A program made the translations under genes and the position numbers. From Amoebophrya sp. A120 (lineage: Eukaryota > Sar > Dinophyceae > Syndiniales > Amoebophryaceae): a stretch of 64,000 bases of DNA. The notes beneath the pieces are model-generated. The model did not search any database, was not told the origin of the DNA, and was given only the letters and a program-made list of their open reading frames with translations. Every line of letters starts with the position of its first letter. Position 1 is the first letter of the stretch. The stretch is taken from assembly GCA_905178155.1 (NCBI GenBank), contig CAJINV010000004.1, positions 5,124,619-5,188,618 of the forward strand. Direction: 5' to 3'. Positions 43,401-54,452 of this stretch are shown one piece after another.

Positions 43401-45196
43401 GTACTTTACAAGTATGATGTGAAAAAACAGATCATGTTTCAAATCCAATACCTCGCCCCCGACTTTCGAGAAGCGGTAGAAGTCCGCGGGTGCGTTTTCC
43501 TGGAAGTCTTCTCGGTCAATGAAGATTTTGCTCGAGAAAGACAAAGCCCGCGCGCCGAAGGATTTATCGCTCGGGTGGCTGGCGCAGTCCGGGATGGTTT
43601 CCGTAGTGGAATACGTTTTGACTTCCACCTCCAACGGGTCTAGCACCACCATTCTGCGGCTGGAGATCGGGTCTAAATCTAACCGGATGCTCTCCTCTAA
43701 GAGACCCATATTCTGCATGCTGTCCGTGTTTGTCACGCCCACCGTGTCGCAGAAACGCTTGATACCTGGGCGGGGAAATCAGAAAAATGTGATGCTTTGT
43801 ATCAAAAAACAAATTCTGTAAGGTCGGCGTCTTATTTGGAAAATAACAAGGACCCAAGACAGGTTCCTAGCAAGTGCTAAACGAGAGTAGCGTTGAAAAA
43901 TCCGGGGAACTTCATCATCTCCACATACCTTGCGGCCTGACTCCTCTTCTTCTGAGCCCGCAGATGGTCATCAATCGCGGGTCGTCCCAGCCCATGACTC
44001 GCTTTTCGTTTACCAAGCGAAGCAATTTCCGCTTCGAGGTGACCGCACCAACCAAATTCAACCTAGCAAATTCCGTCTGCTCCGGTCGGGACGGGATGGA
44101 GGGGATGTTTTCGATGAACCAGCGGTAGAGAATGTTGTGGTTCTCGAACTCCAGCGTGCAGATACTGTGCGTGATGTGCTCGATCGCGTCCTCCTGGCCG
44201 TGGGCGAAGTCGTAAATTGGGTAGACTTTCCACTTCGACCCCGTGCGGTGGTGGTCCGCAAACCGAATCCGGTAGATTGGCGGGTCGCGAAGGTTAAAAT
44301 TCGGCGACTGCATATCAATCTTCGCGCGGAGGAGCAGGGTGCCTGGTTGATAGATGCGGTTTGAGAGATTTTTCAATTTCATGTTGCAACATATGGTATT
44401 TAGGTCGGCGTGCTGCAATCGACTTCTCGTTCTCTTCGTGTCATGTTTCATGGATCTTTCCATCATGTAGGAGCGCACGCTTAAGAAACCTATACCTTCT
44501 GGATGCTTTCCCTCCTGCATTTCTTCGAAGAGCTTCATGTTTTCCGCCACGGACCTTTCTCGGAAGGGGCTGTTGGTCCCGTTTTCGCGGCTGGTTTTTA
44601 CCTCCTCGGGCGTCTGGGAGTCCACGTAGGCCTTGCCGACTTCGATAAGCTCTTTGGCGTACTGAAACATCAAGTCAAAGTAGTCCGACGCGTAGAACAA
44701 ATTGTCTCGCCATGGCTTCTCGCCGTGCTTCACCCAGGGAAGCTCCAGTGCCTCGCAGACCCACTCGACCTGTTCATGGGGACAGCGGTAGCGGTTTGCG
44801 TTTGATGTTGAGTAGAGCTCGATTTTATGCATAGTGCGAAAGAAGAACATTTTTGCAGCAACTTCGCTTCAGAATATCAGAAACTGAAAGAAAAAGACAG
44901 CACCAAAAACTACTATTTGAAGATATGTGAAAAAATACGTCCTGTAGTATGCTTTCCACGTACTCCGTTTCCTCAGTCACCGGGTTTGTGTCGTCAAACC
45001 GCATGTTGCACTGCCCATCGTACTTTTTCGCCAAGCCGAAGTTCAGCAGAATGGACTTCGCGTGCCCGATGTGCAGATACCCGTTCGGTTCCGGGGGGAA
45101 CCGCGTGGTCACGGTTTTCCCGTGCGAGCGACCACCCGGTGCCAGATCATTGTCGATCTTCTTCTCCAGGAAATTCTTGCGGTTGGGGTCTTCCAT
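40469..45196 (-). CDS. QARS: Glutaminyl-tRNA synthetase with CysRS-like C-terminal tail
   Basis: Seven exons (45196-44939, 44769-44496, 44342-43929, 43765-43452, 41565-41433, 41216-40908, 40748-40469) give 1977 nt, 658 aa, with one introner and five GT-AG introns. It charges tRNA-Gln with glutamine in the cytosol. Class I motifs: [16 protein letters not shown] (HIGH) at about 32-47, then [80 protein letters not shown] at the KMSKS-loop position, [18 protein letters not shown], then the anticodon-binding beta-barrel ([43 protein letters not shown]). The last 92 residues ([42 protein letters not shown]) look like the tail of eukaryotic cysteinyl-tRNA synthetase, not GlnRS. The N-terminal YqeY-like domain of many eukaryotic GlnRS is absent. 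Confidence 0.95.
41217..41432. mobile_element. Introner, family E, inverted orientation
   Basis: Ends TATCCAAGAAAAAAACGTTG (then TTAGTGTAAG) and TACACTAACACAGCTTTTTC, closing TCGATA. Body is reversed relative to the copy at 8562 (the segment near CCTGTCATGGCAGACAAACTT). Flanks share only GTG (AAAGTGC / GGTGAAG in gene sense). Removal joins PTDRKV to KGIIHW in GlnRS. Confidence 0.88.
41566..43451 (-). other. Unusually long GlnRS intron (1886 bp)
   Basis: GT-AG intron (GTATTGGATTTG..CCTTATCAG) inside the anticodon-binding domain, joining SKVGGE to VKLRFSY in phase 0. Other ordinary introns in this window are 89-219 nt. The excess length is accounted for by the insert at about 41634-43370. Confidence 0.9.
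41634..43370. mobile_element. GC-rich insert bounded by inverted arrays of GGAATCAG
   Basis: The left border (about 41634-41770) holds repeated GGAATCAGACTA-like units. The right border (about 43225-43370) holds the reverse complement (TAGTCTGATTCC, TAAGTCTGATTCC, TAGCCTGATTCC). Exact pairs include GGAATCAGACTTA with TAAGTCTGATTCC and GGAATCAGGCTA with TAGCCTGATTCC. The interior (about 41760-42650) is much richer in GC than the rest of the window, with overlapping ORFs on both strands and no recognisable transposase. A short plus-strand ORF (43038-43319, [18 protein letters not shown]) could form a coiled coil. It is probably a non-autonomous mobile element or captured foreign DNA. Confidence 0.7.
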
Positions 45197-46203
45197 GATG
45201 TTTTTGTTTTCAAAATGTCGCTACGGGAATAAGTAGAAAATGAGTTTTTAGTGGGGAGAAAGGAGACACGCAGCTCACGTTCAAGTTAAAGTTATTGAAA
45301 CGGTAACAATCGAAATAGTACCTCTTCTACACATCGGTATCAAAAAAGTCAAAATGTAACTTAGTTCGCTGGAAGATCAAAAAAGAAACGAAAATCTTGT
45401 CAAAAAGGCAAGCAGAGAAAAAGCGTCGATTTCTTCGTGGACTTCGTAAGAATGTTGCAGAGCGATTGATCGTCGGAAAAATACTTGATCGCGGTGAATT
45501 CAGATCTCTTTTATCGCGGTGGGCAACAGTTTCAAATCTCTGATCGCCAAGATCTAGTATATGTTCTCTTTACGTGGTATACATTCACGAAAGTGAATAC
45601 AAACTTTCTAGGAGGTCTAGAACAGCACGATTTGAGAACTCCGATGGTGAAGTTGTCGTCATGGGAGTTTGCTTCAGTGCGAATGCCTGGTGAAGCTTTT
45701 TATGTTTTTATCAATGCAAGAACCACTACTGAGTAGTACACGACTGAGGAAAATTTGAATCCACAAAACGAGAAAGGCTAAGACAGCCTTCGCTTCTGTT
45801 TCTCTGTTTTTGTCAGGGAAAATACACCCCGCGCAGATAAGTTAAGAGGCAATGAAGTAGATATTTCCGTTAGAGTGAGGTAACAAATCAAATCCTTAAG
45901 TTACCGGGTAACATAGCGTCCGGCGGGCCGCCGGACGCTAAGTTACCCGGTTCCCAGCCGCCAGGAACGGTCCGATCCGCTGGAAGGGGCTGGCGGCTGG
46001 GAACCGGGTAACTTTGCGTCCGGCGGCCCGCCGGACGCTATGTTACCCGGTAACTTAAGGATTTGATTTGTTACCTCACTCTTATTACTTCCGCGCACGG
46101 ACTTGTTCCAGAAAAGGAAAACCGCTCCACTACGTTGATTACGGACCTTTGCCGCGATGCAAAAAACAAAAAGAACTGAGTAAATACTAGATTCACCTCA
46201 TGG
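45197..46203. other. Intergenic spacer containing a large palindrome
   Basis: AT-rich DNA from the GlnRS start to the stop of the metal-transport-like gene at 46204. Apart from the palindrome at 45873-46081 I see no supported feature. Confidence 0.5.
45873..46081. repeat. 209-bp near-perfect palindrome, MITE-like
   Basis: The arms begin GAGTGAGGTAACAAATCAAA and end TTTGATTTGTTACCTCACTC. Inside each arm is a nested hairpin (GCGTCCGGCGG..CCGCCGGACGC). Both arms carry TTCCCAGCCGCCA / TGGCGGCTGGGAA, with a short unpaired centre near GGAACGGTCCGATCC. A TTA on each side is a candidate 3-bp TSD. GC-rich compared with the flanks. It lies outside genes and lacks the introner core, so it is a different element class. 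Confidence 0.88.
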
Positions 46204-48275
46204 TCATGATCCGCCGAGTTTCGCGCCAGCTTCTTCAGCACTGGCCGAGGGTCCTCCAGAAGAGCCCGCTTCTTTCCCCGTAGTTCCACCATCCGACATA
46301 ACAGCTTCTTTCTTCCCGCCCTGTGGGTGCCTTGCTCCTGGCAGAGGACACGCGGAAATCGCCGCTGAAGAAAATGATGTCGCTGCAACATTTGTCCCCA
46401 CAGCTCCTCCATTCTTCTCCGTTTCCGCATATCTTGCTCCTTCGCCCGGCAAAATAACGCGCGCGTCGAACCCCGCACTGACGACGCACTCGACGAGCGC
46501 AGCTTCGAATGCTTTTCGCCGAGCCTCCCGCTCCACCTGGTACAACGCAATTTCGTCGTCGTCCGCTTTGGAAAGTGACTGCTGGGACTGCTGAGATGAA
46601 CAAGATTGATTCACTACCCCGTGACAACTTTTGTCCTTTTTCAGCACCGCCTTCGGCTTCACCTCCCAGTACAACACCGTAACCAAACCTTTTTCCAGCT
46701 GAATCAGCACTCTGTTGACCGGAACTTGTTTCGAGGTTTCAATCGCACCCCGAATGGCATTCACACAGGCGACGCAGCCCATGCCCTCCACCTGGAGCTC
46801 GATGATAGCCTCGCGGTCCGGGTCCGGGGAGAAGGAGTGGACGGTTTTGCCCGCGGCTTCGTCGCTCGATGGGGATGACCCTAAGTTGTTCAAACAACAA
46901 AAATCGACGCGCAATTATGACTCGAAGTGAGTAGTACTTGACGTTCATGTTCAGTTCTTGTACTTAAATCATGTTCTTCGTCTTACTTTTACCAGCATCA
47001 CACGACCAAAAAAACGCCCCATTTTTAAGCAGCCACAAGTACCTCCCGCGACACTCATCTTCCGCACGATTTCGTCGTTGTTGACAAAAAACACAAATTC
47101 CGGCAGAAACGCTAGCGACAGGGCGAGAAATGACGACACCATTGCATTTTTCACGTGATCGAGGTCTCGATTTACCACCGCCGCCTGGTACATCCCGAAT
47201 CCCTGGCTCAAAAACGTCAGACTCAGGAAAAACGGGCGCCACGGTCCCAGCACCGTGTTGAAGCCCGCGCACTATCGAACACAAAAGTGTTAACGTTCAC
47301 GGTTTTCTTTTTCACAGAATGCAGTCACGCATGACAATTTTTGCCCAATATGCATGCTATGCATGAGAAATTCGGGCGCCTTTTGTGATGCATTACTGCA
47401 TCACAAATTCCGTTAACGTTAACACTTTTCCCCGTGATAAGCACCCGACGGAAAACATGTTGAGAAACAGTTGTAACGCGCAGCAGCTGCCGGAGAGGGT
47501 GGAGAGAATCGTGTTGGTGGGTAAGTAGTGCAAGCTTTTCGTCACTGGGGAGAAAAGGGAAATAAACGGTGAATTTGCTACTTGTAGTTCCCTCGTTTTC
47601 TTTGACAGTTGCGCGGCCGCCCAGCCGAGCAATCCGTTCGCCGCGGTCCAGCCGAGGCAGCGGTACCCAAAATTCCTCCCCTCCGTCCAAAACACATCGT
47701 AGCGCTTGGGCGGGGATTTGGCGACAGGTGGATCGGCACTACTTGGCGAGGACGTAGTTGTAGATGAGGTCGTGCTAAACGAAGTAGAAGATGGCTGCGA
47801 CGCTGCATTCTTCGGAGATGCAGCAGGCTGCTGCGCGCCGACCGGACTCGTTTTTTTGTCCAGACCACAACTTGATGCAGTGGGACCATCCTGATCCGTC
47901 GCAGAGGAGCTGAAAGCGGACCTTTCTTCCGTTGCCTGCGCGCCCCCGTCCGCCGCGGCCCTTTCTATGGTCGTGGGTGAGGAAACTGAAACATCAGTCG
48001 ATTTTGAAGGTCCGATGGCGAGCGCCTCTGCTGGGTCCGCCTCTTCTGAAGACTTCTTTTGTGGACTCGGAGATGTCGAAGGCCGTGGCTTCTTATTCCC
48101 GGATTTCGTCCTGGTTTGTTGTGCAGTCGTGGTGGAGTGTACTTATCGATCTTGTTGGAACACGACAGAAAACCAAACAGATGAGATCTAGAAGCAACTC
48201 GTAAACTGAAAAAAGGTCTTACCCTCCGCCGGCGCCAGACTTGCTTCCGCCTCCCTTGTTGCGTTTCTTCGTCAT
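46204..48275 (-). CDS. Metal-transport-like membrane protein with HMA domain
   Basis: Four exons (48275-48223, 48110-47440, 47272-46987, 46881-46204) give 560 aa. A short basic start (MTKKRNKGGGSKSG) and a Ser/Pro/Ala-rich linker are followed by a membrane region (FGYRCLGWTAANGLLGWAAA; GSCCALQLFLNMFSVGCSGF; LGPWRPFFLSLTFLSQG; MVSSFLALSLAFLPEFVFF). The Cys-Cys and GCSGFN motifs next to helices recall MerT-like metal transporters (inferred). The C-terminal part has a heavy-metal-associated domain with the metal site GMGCVACVNAI (GMxCxxC) and a second half FEAALVECVVSAGFDARV. A copper or other soft-metal cation is the likely ligand. It is not a P-type ATPase: no DKTG or phosphatase domain. Intron 1 is GT-AG (48111-48222), intron 2 an introner, intron 3 non-canonical (46882-46986). 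Confidence 0.8.
46882..46986 (-). other. Non-canonical intron in the HMA gene
   Basis: Frame on both sides fixes the junction at LVK / GSSP. With the GTAAGACG donor the intron would end in TTA. If it ends in the obvious CTTAG it must begin TAAG. The two readings give the same protein, and neither is GT-AG. Confidence 0.6.
47273..47439. mobile_element. Introner, single-copy type (family H)
   Basis: Ends TATCGAACACAAAAGTGTTAACG and CGTTAACACTTTTCCCCGTGATA. Adjacent AACGTTCACGG and CCGTTAACGTT extend the inverted repeat. TSD CGCAC / AGCAC. Cores GCATGACAAT and GCATCACAAAT present. Removal joins SVGC to SGFNTVLG, restoring the GCSGFNTVLGP motif. Confidence 0.9.
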
Positions 48276-49370
48276 ATTCCACAGATTTCAAACGCAACGA
48301 TGCAGCAAAATCAAGAAACACCAAGACGCGGCGAGAGAATAGAAGCTGCACGAGAAGAGGACACAACAACGACCGAACGCTGCATCCACTACCACGGAGA
48401 AGACAATATCAGTCCTATTTTACTGGTTTGATCGATTGTCGGCGCGCTGCCGTGTCGTTTAAGAACATCAACAAACGCGCAACGCCTGATCCTTCACAAT
48501 GAAGAAGCTTGGTATCTCCATAGCGCTGTTTTGAAACGACGAAGGAAAAACACACATTCACATTCGCCATCTGAATACCCTGCTTCCCAAAATTCATCCT
48601 ACACGAAAAATCGCCCCAGGGCGTTGCCGTGTGTTCCACTTTGTTCACCTTTTTTGCTGGCACCGTGTACAGGTAAAAAAATATGTTTTTCTTTGTCACT
48701 GGTAGGTCAAGCGCATTTTTATACAGCAGCTGCATTGAAGATTTCAATTGAGGTTTTTACCGCACGTGGAACATGAATCAATTGGAAACTGAGATTGATC
48801 AAGAAGAAACAAACGGACAAACAATGAAGTGGAATACTCTGTTGGAAAATCAAGCAGATTTAGAATAGATGTAAAGAGACACATGAAACCCTATTCTGGA
48901 GACCGGGAAACCGCTGCAAACCCAAAACAATATCTATGCAATATCCAAACCCTGGCAGCAACAGCATCGAAAGTTACTGGATCAACATGGCCACAACTTC
49001 AATCATAGACACACAGTGCTAATACATTGCTATGAGTCGAAGAGATAAAAAAAAATTTCATTTTGCCGCTAGGTACCTCGTCACAAACTTTGGCATTCCT
49101 CAATTTTACAAACTCTACTCAATGACGCTGGAATCTACTTAAGGTCTAATCAGGGTAGAATGCAAGAAACAATTCGGGGGTCGCATACCGCCCGAAACAA
49201 GATTAGTATGTGGAGTAGTGGTAGTGGAAATGTTTTCGTTTGACAAAAAAATCAAGCTAAAGCTATACCGGTAATATTCGACCTTTTCTTTATTATATCG
49301 TTTTCGCAATACATGATCATGACATAATTAAAGAAATCAAGACCCGAGGAAATCACGACTGCGACTCCTC
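48276..49370. other. AT-rich intergenic spacer
   Basis: About 1.1 kb between two minus-strand genes. Only short, feature-free ORFs. No repeats recognised. Confidence 0.5.
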
Positions 49371-51813
49371 CTAGTCGTCCCCGGTCGCGTCAGCACCGAG
49401 CTTAGCACGCAGTTCCTTTTGCTTCCGCGCATTCTCTCGCATTTTCTGATCCATCTTCTCCCACCCCAACTCGTCTGCATTATTCGTCAGCAATGTCACT
49501 TCTTGGTGCAGTTCCTGCAATTCCTGCTCCATCGCCGCGCGTTCTTCCCGCGTGTAACTTGTTGTACCCGGGTAACCAGCGTTGGTGGTACTGGTCCGGC
49601 TAGAAGTCGGATTTGCTGTGGATGTGGGCTTGCAGCTCTGACCTTCACGAGGTTCGGGGCGGGCTGAAGTTGTGCTACTGGCCACCAGTTGCAGGCCGCC
49701 AGATGCTCCGCCGCCGTCCCCCTCCTCGGTCTTGCTCTTTTTGCTTGGTGGATTTGTCGACGATGCGCTCGTGGCAGTGTTGTTGACTGTTGTAGAAGCC
49801 CGCTTCATGTTGCTGTCAACGCCGTGTTCTGTGCGTAAGCTATTCAGGACCTCATCGAGAGATGCGTAGTAGTTGTGGGTGGACGACAGTGCTGCTGCTT
49901 CCCGATGGTGCTTCACCTGGTGCTGGCCAACGGCAACGTCGGATGCTTTTGGTTGATTTGCTTGCTTTCCAGGTGCGGAAGACGAGAGCTGCGTTTGATC
50001 ATGCACAAGAACATCGCTTTTGCCTTTATTACTGGTGTACTGGTGCAGCATTGTTCCACCGGTTTTGTTGTTCAGCCCTTTGTTCCCCTGAAACTGAAAC
50101 GCGGCAGATGACGAAGACGAAACTGGAACATGATGATGTTTCACAGCAGGCGCTCCTATTTGCATCCCTTTATTCGCTTTGTTGGTTTCCATTTCAGTTT
50201 TCTGTTGATTTGTTGTTGCATTCGCGGGCACCGTCATTACTGATCCTTTTCCGAAAATGTACTTCTGCGGACCCGACTGTTGCACGGCCAGTTGCTTCAT
50301 CTCCGTAGTCAACTCCCCGCTTCCCCGCAATTGCTGGGCCTGCGCAACCGACAGTGTTGGTTTCTGCTGGGGGTAATTGTACAGAAGATCGCTTTCCTTT
50401 TCCAAAATCGCCAGGTTCATGGCTGCCATCCACATTTTCCCGCACTCTACGTTTTTTGCTACTTCCCCGCACAGGTTGTCCACTAACCGCCAGGCAAACC
50501 AGTTTAGCTGCAGAATGACGGAGTGCATGTTGTTTTCTCCTAATTCTTCGATGTAGTAGCTCGCCTGCACCCCCAGTGCGTGTTCACAGTAGGCTTGCGC
50601 GTGCTGCTGGCACTGGTTAACCTCGTTTTCATCTTGCCAATTGTCACCCGTCAGATCTCGTGGCAAGGGCCGCTCCTTCCGGTGGCTCGGATGGAAGTTG
50701 CCCTGGTTGTCAATGTTCGGTTTCCAAGGGCGCACCAGCGGATGGTCCAGCAAGTGCTTCCGCGGACGGTGGGAGTTTCTTTGCGCCAAGGATTTCTCGT
50801 GGTTCTGGATCACGTTGTTCGTGTGCCGCACAAAGGGCGTCTTCACGGGTTTTGAGAACTTCTTGTAGGTGCCGGGTTTCTTGTCCTGCAAAATCACTTC
50901 GGGCGGCGCACTGTGCGTGCGAAAAGTACTAGAACCCAGCGGTGGCGCGTAGCTGGCTTGCCACGATTGTTGCTGTTCAAATGGATTCTGGCCCGGATGG
51001 AGCGCGGGTCCTCTGGAGGATTGATTCCTATTGTTTTCCATTCGCCGTTGCTCGTTGTAGTTGTTCTTCGCTTGTTGCTCGCGGAAAAGAAGATGCTGCT
51101 GGGTTGCAGAAGCATTCTTGCGCTCCTGCTGCGCAAACTGCTTCACCTGCTGTTCGTAGTTGTCCTCCTGGCGGCTGGGCAGCAGCTTTTTCGGTTCCAT
51201 CGCCAGGTGATTCTTCTGGGCGAACTGCATGCTCAGATTGGAATTTTGCAGGCGCGGGCCCGGCGCATGATCTTCCATGGTCTTCGTCTTGTTTCCTCCA
51301 TACCTGGTCAGTGATTAGAGATTGAAAGTTAAAACTTTTATAATTACTTTAGCTTGTCTTTTCTTCAGCGAGGTTAAAGTCAAACCTCATCACCGTGCAC
51401 AGAAGAACGACCACGAGTACAAAAGCATCGGATCCTTCTGTAGAACATGACAAATTGCTTCGTGTTGATGTGTGATCAGTGTACCTGTGGTCCGCGATTG
51501 GCGCCGCGGGCATCTTCTTTGCCGACCGCTCAATCCTGCTACTGTTGGTTGCCATCGGAGTGACAAACTGCGCAGCTTCGCTCGGGTTCACCTGGACAAT
51601 GTCTCGCGCAACAAGATGATCCCCCAAGGACTCATTCCTTCTACCGGTGAAAGTACTTATTTTATTGCCACATGCAGCACGCTGGGCACAGGCACTGTGA
51701 TGGCTGGAGCGATTCGGGTTCGGCGGTAGATGAAACGCATTGGAATAATTGCCGCGCTTGTCGTCCTGGATCGGGGGCTGGTTGTGGTTGCGTGGTCGAC
51801 CGCTATTTTTCAT
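49371..51813 (-). CDS. Gln-rich 753-aa protein of unknown function
   Basis: Two exons (51813-51485, 51303-49371) joined by a GT-AG intron (GTACACTGATC..CACTGACCAG) give exactly 754 codons; the join reads APIADH-RYGGNKTKTMEDHAP. If the first exon is not translated, the ATG at 51278 starts a 635-aa form. The protein is rich in Gln, Asn and His in its first half (FAQQERKNASATQQHLLFRE). It has one conserved-looking block (PLPRDLTGDNWQDENEVNQC; YIEELGENNMHSVILQLNWF; AWRLVDNLCGEVAKNVECGK), then Ser/Gln-rich linker and a C-terminal coiled coil (MEQELQELHQEVTLLTNNAD; MRENARKQKELRAKLG). No catalytic motif. An RNP- or scaffold-like role is a guess only. No introner inside. Confidence 0.7.
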
Positions 51814-52367
51814 CTCTCGTCCCTACTGATCAAAAGTCTTGCGATGTTTACGAACGTTAGATGTGAACAAGAAGTTACCTCCGCTCGTTTAGCTGGCACG
51901 CTGGATACCTTCTGCAAAGACAGCGCAAATGGATTTTCAACATACTTGGCGCGAGTTGTAATTATGTGTGTTACTTTCTTTCCAGCCCTCTTTAGAGAGA
52001 GGCAGGCTCAACGAACGGTGCTTGCCTTCGCTCACAGGAGTGAGTTGTTGCGCTAGTATGGAATTTCTACAACTCTCAAGAGGCCTCAACAAGAAAGAGG
52101 ATAAAAAAACGGTAACTTTCCCCGAGACAAGCGGAACCGATGATACGACCTCTTCGTAGCTTGGTTTTCCCCGAGAAGAACATCTTCCGAAAAGCAAGTG
52201 TGGAATGACAATGAGACAAACACGTCGCAATCGGTGGTTGATGTACGTGTAGGGCAGTGGCAGACGTACTGTCCCTCCCATGAATAGAATCATTTCATTT
52301 AGCACTAGCAAAACATAAGGTGCTGCGGACGACAAGAGTCACCACCACACGGCACAGCATGATGTGG
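51814..52367. other. Intergenic spacer
   Basis: About 550 bp between the start at 51813 and the stop at 52368. No supported coding frame or repeat. Confidence 0.5.
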
Positions 52368-54322
52368 TCACAAATGAAATGAGTGCAGGTCCATGTCTAG
52401 CCTTGGGTCGATGTCAAGCTTTACGTTGACCCCCAAATCTATCCTCCTTCTCCGCGCGGTACTCGTGCTCAAGAACGAGCTCTCGAGTAGCGACTGCGAT
52501 AATTGTCCCAGCTCGTCCATATCCACCTGTACATCCATTTCTTTCGTTGGCGCGGGAATGGCAGCTGATGGAATTCTTCTACTACTTCGTGCAGCATTTG
52601 TTCCTTGTGATTCTCCTCCCGCTCCTCCTTTCGTCGTCCACCTTAACACTCCTCCTGCGGAGAAGCTAGTAGAGGCCGATGAAGAGGACCCCGCTCCTAC
52701 GTCTTCTCGGTACTCGTGATCAGGACTGGTGGCCGCGTCCACCATAGTAGCCGCACCACCAGTGCAGGGATGCAACTGTTGACCCCCGAGGACCCCAGCA
52801 GGAGATCGCCCGGTTGTTGTGCATCGCGGATCGGCATTCGAAGCACTACAGCCCTTCTTGGGCGAAACGCCGTAGAAATCTTCCCAACTCCGGTCTTCTT
52901 CCTGGTGGTGCACGAGAAGTTCTTCCTCGCGGCCAGGTGCTGTTATGTTGTTGGGAGTTGCTCCTGTACTGTTTCTCCCGAACACTTTCGTGCGGTGCTT
53001 TATCTTCTTCGACGTGGTTCCACCAGTGGAACTACCCGCACTCCTAGTACCACCCTCCTCGGCGAAATCTTCTACCTCGTCCACCAATTCCTCACTTGTT
53101 CCTCGCGCCGGCGGCGTCGAGATCATGAAGAACTCCGCGCGAGACTGGTTCGACAGCGCGCGCTCCCGAGGCGGGTTCTCGAGGTTGTGCAAGCCGGCGG
53201 AGGACGAAGACGAGGATGATGTGTTGGAATGCGTGGAGATTTTGCTTTGCGCATTGAGCTGTCCCTGTCTTGAAGATGCGACGGCTGCATGTAGTTCATC
53301 GCCAGCTGCATTTACATTCTGCGAACCACCGGCAGCACTACCACCGTTGTTCCCACTAACCCTTCCACTAAAGCTGCAGCTCGATTCCGAGGGCGTCGGG
53401 CAGTAGTTTGGCGGTAAAGTAGAATTGCCCATGTGGTCCACGTTCCGCGTGCCGCCGAAGAACATGAAACGGCGCTCCGGACTTTGGTCCGCGTCTCTGT
53501 AGTAGAGGTAGGTGCCGCTGCCGCTGAGCGTTGGGGGCTGGTGCTGCTGTAGTACATGAGGTTCTTCTACTTCTTGTCCTACCGTGTCCTTGACCCTCTC
53601 TGTCGCATTACTAATCGTCTTGCTTCCCGCAGCGGCTGTCACAAACGAGGACGCCGCAGAGGACGTTTTGCTCGTCGAATGCATGCTTGAGGAGGCTAAT
53701 AGCTGCTCGCAGAAATGCTCGCCCTCGGTGGAGTATTCGAACTGCCCTTGTTGAAGCGTTTCTTGGGGTTCTTGCATCTGTTCTTGCTCCCCCATTAGTT
53801 GTTGCTCCGTTTCTGGTAGTGGTGCTTCTTCACCGAGCGTCAATGGATGATCTGGCGGATTTTGCTCCTCGGCATTTTTCTGGTCGTTCGCCTCATCCGA
53901 GACCACATTACCGCTATCTTTGGGTCGTTGCTGTGCAGGCTCGCCTGAAGATGTGGATGTACCAGCTGCACGACTATCTGCATTTCCAATTTCGCTTGTT
54001 TCTCCCTCTGCCTGAAAGTAGTCTTCATCCGTCGCAGTCACGGCGCGCACTGCGTCCGGCGATCCTTCGGAACTTGAGCCCCACTTCTCGTGCAACGGAC
54101 TGGAGGTCGCCGGACTCAAAACCGCGTCGAGGTTGTATTGATTTTCGTTGTTTATGTTTTCTTTTTCAACATCAGCAAGGGTGGGAGTTTTGTCGACGTT
54201 CAGGTCTTGATGTTGGGTCTCCTCGCGAAGGTCCATGTTGTTCTTTACGTCTTCCACATCGTGCCCAACCAGGTGCTCCGCAGTGTCCAAATCAAACTGG
54301 ACCTGGCTGGTTCTCTTGGAGA
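52368..54322 (-). CDS. Ser/Glu-rich low-complexity protein, 5' end incomplete
   Basis: One long open frame runs from the stop at 52368 up to an in-frame TGA near 54338. No ATG starts it at a sensible position, and several AG sites (54300-54325) could be acceptors, so an upstream exon is probably missing. About 640-650 codons: an acidic N-terminal part (HLVGHDVEDVKNN; DKTPTLADVEKENINNENQ), Gln/Glu-rich linker, and a Ser-rich C-terminal half with SWEDFYGVSPKKG and a terminal RRRRIDLGVNVKLDIDPRLD. No recognised domain. The first 133 codons are repeated in inverted orientation at 54615-55013, so the true 5' structure is masked by the inverted duplication or by a misassembly. Confidence 0.6.
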
Positions 54323-54452
54323 GGTATGCAGCTAGATAGAATGACCATCACCCTGCTCAATTCTTAATGCATACAATGCGCCCATCCACGACAGGGTACC
54401 CAATTTACACCTTTACACGGCAATAAAGGTGTGGATTGGGTACCCAATCGAC
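53892..54452. repeat. Left arm of a large inverted duplication
   Basis: This arm is the reverse complement of 54453-55013, symmetric about CAATCGACGTCGATTG at 54452/54453. It includes the 5' coding part of the gene ending at 52368, and the non-coding stretch with GGGTACCCAATTTACACCTT and GTGTGGATTGGGTACCC. Confidence 0.9.

Noticed and set aside
47533-47577. A 45-nt mini-intron (GTAGCAAATTC..TTCTCCCCAG) in the metal-transport gene
   Set aside because: The frame is open through it, there is no good phase for a GT-AG cut, and it is far shorter than other introns here.
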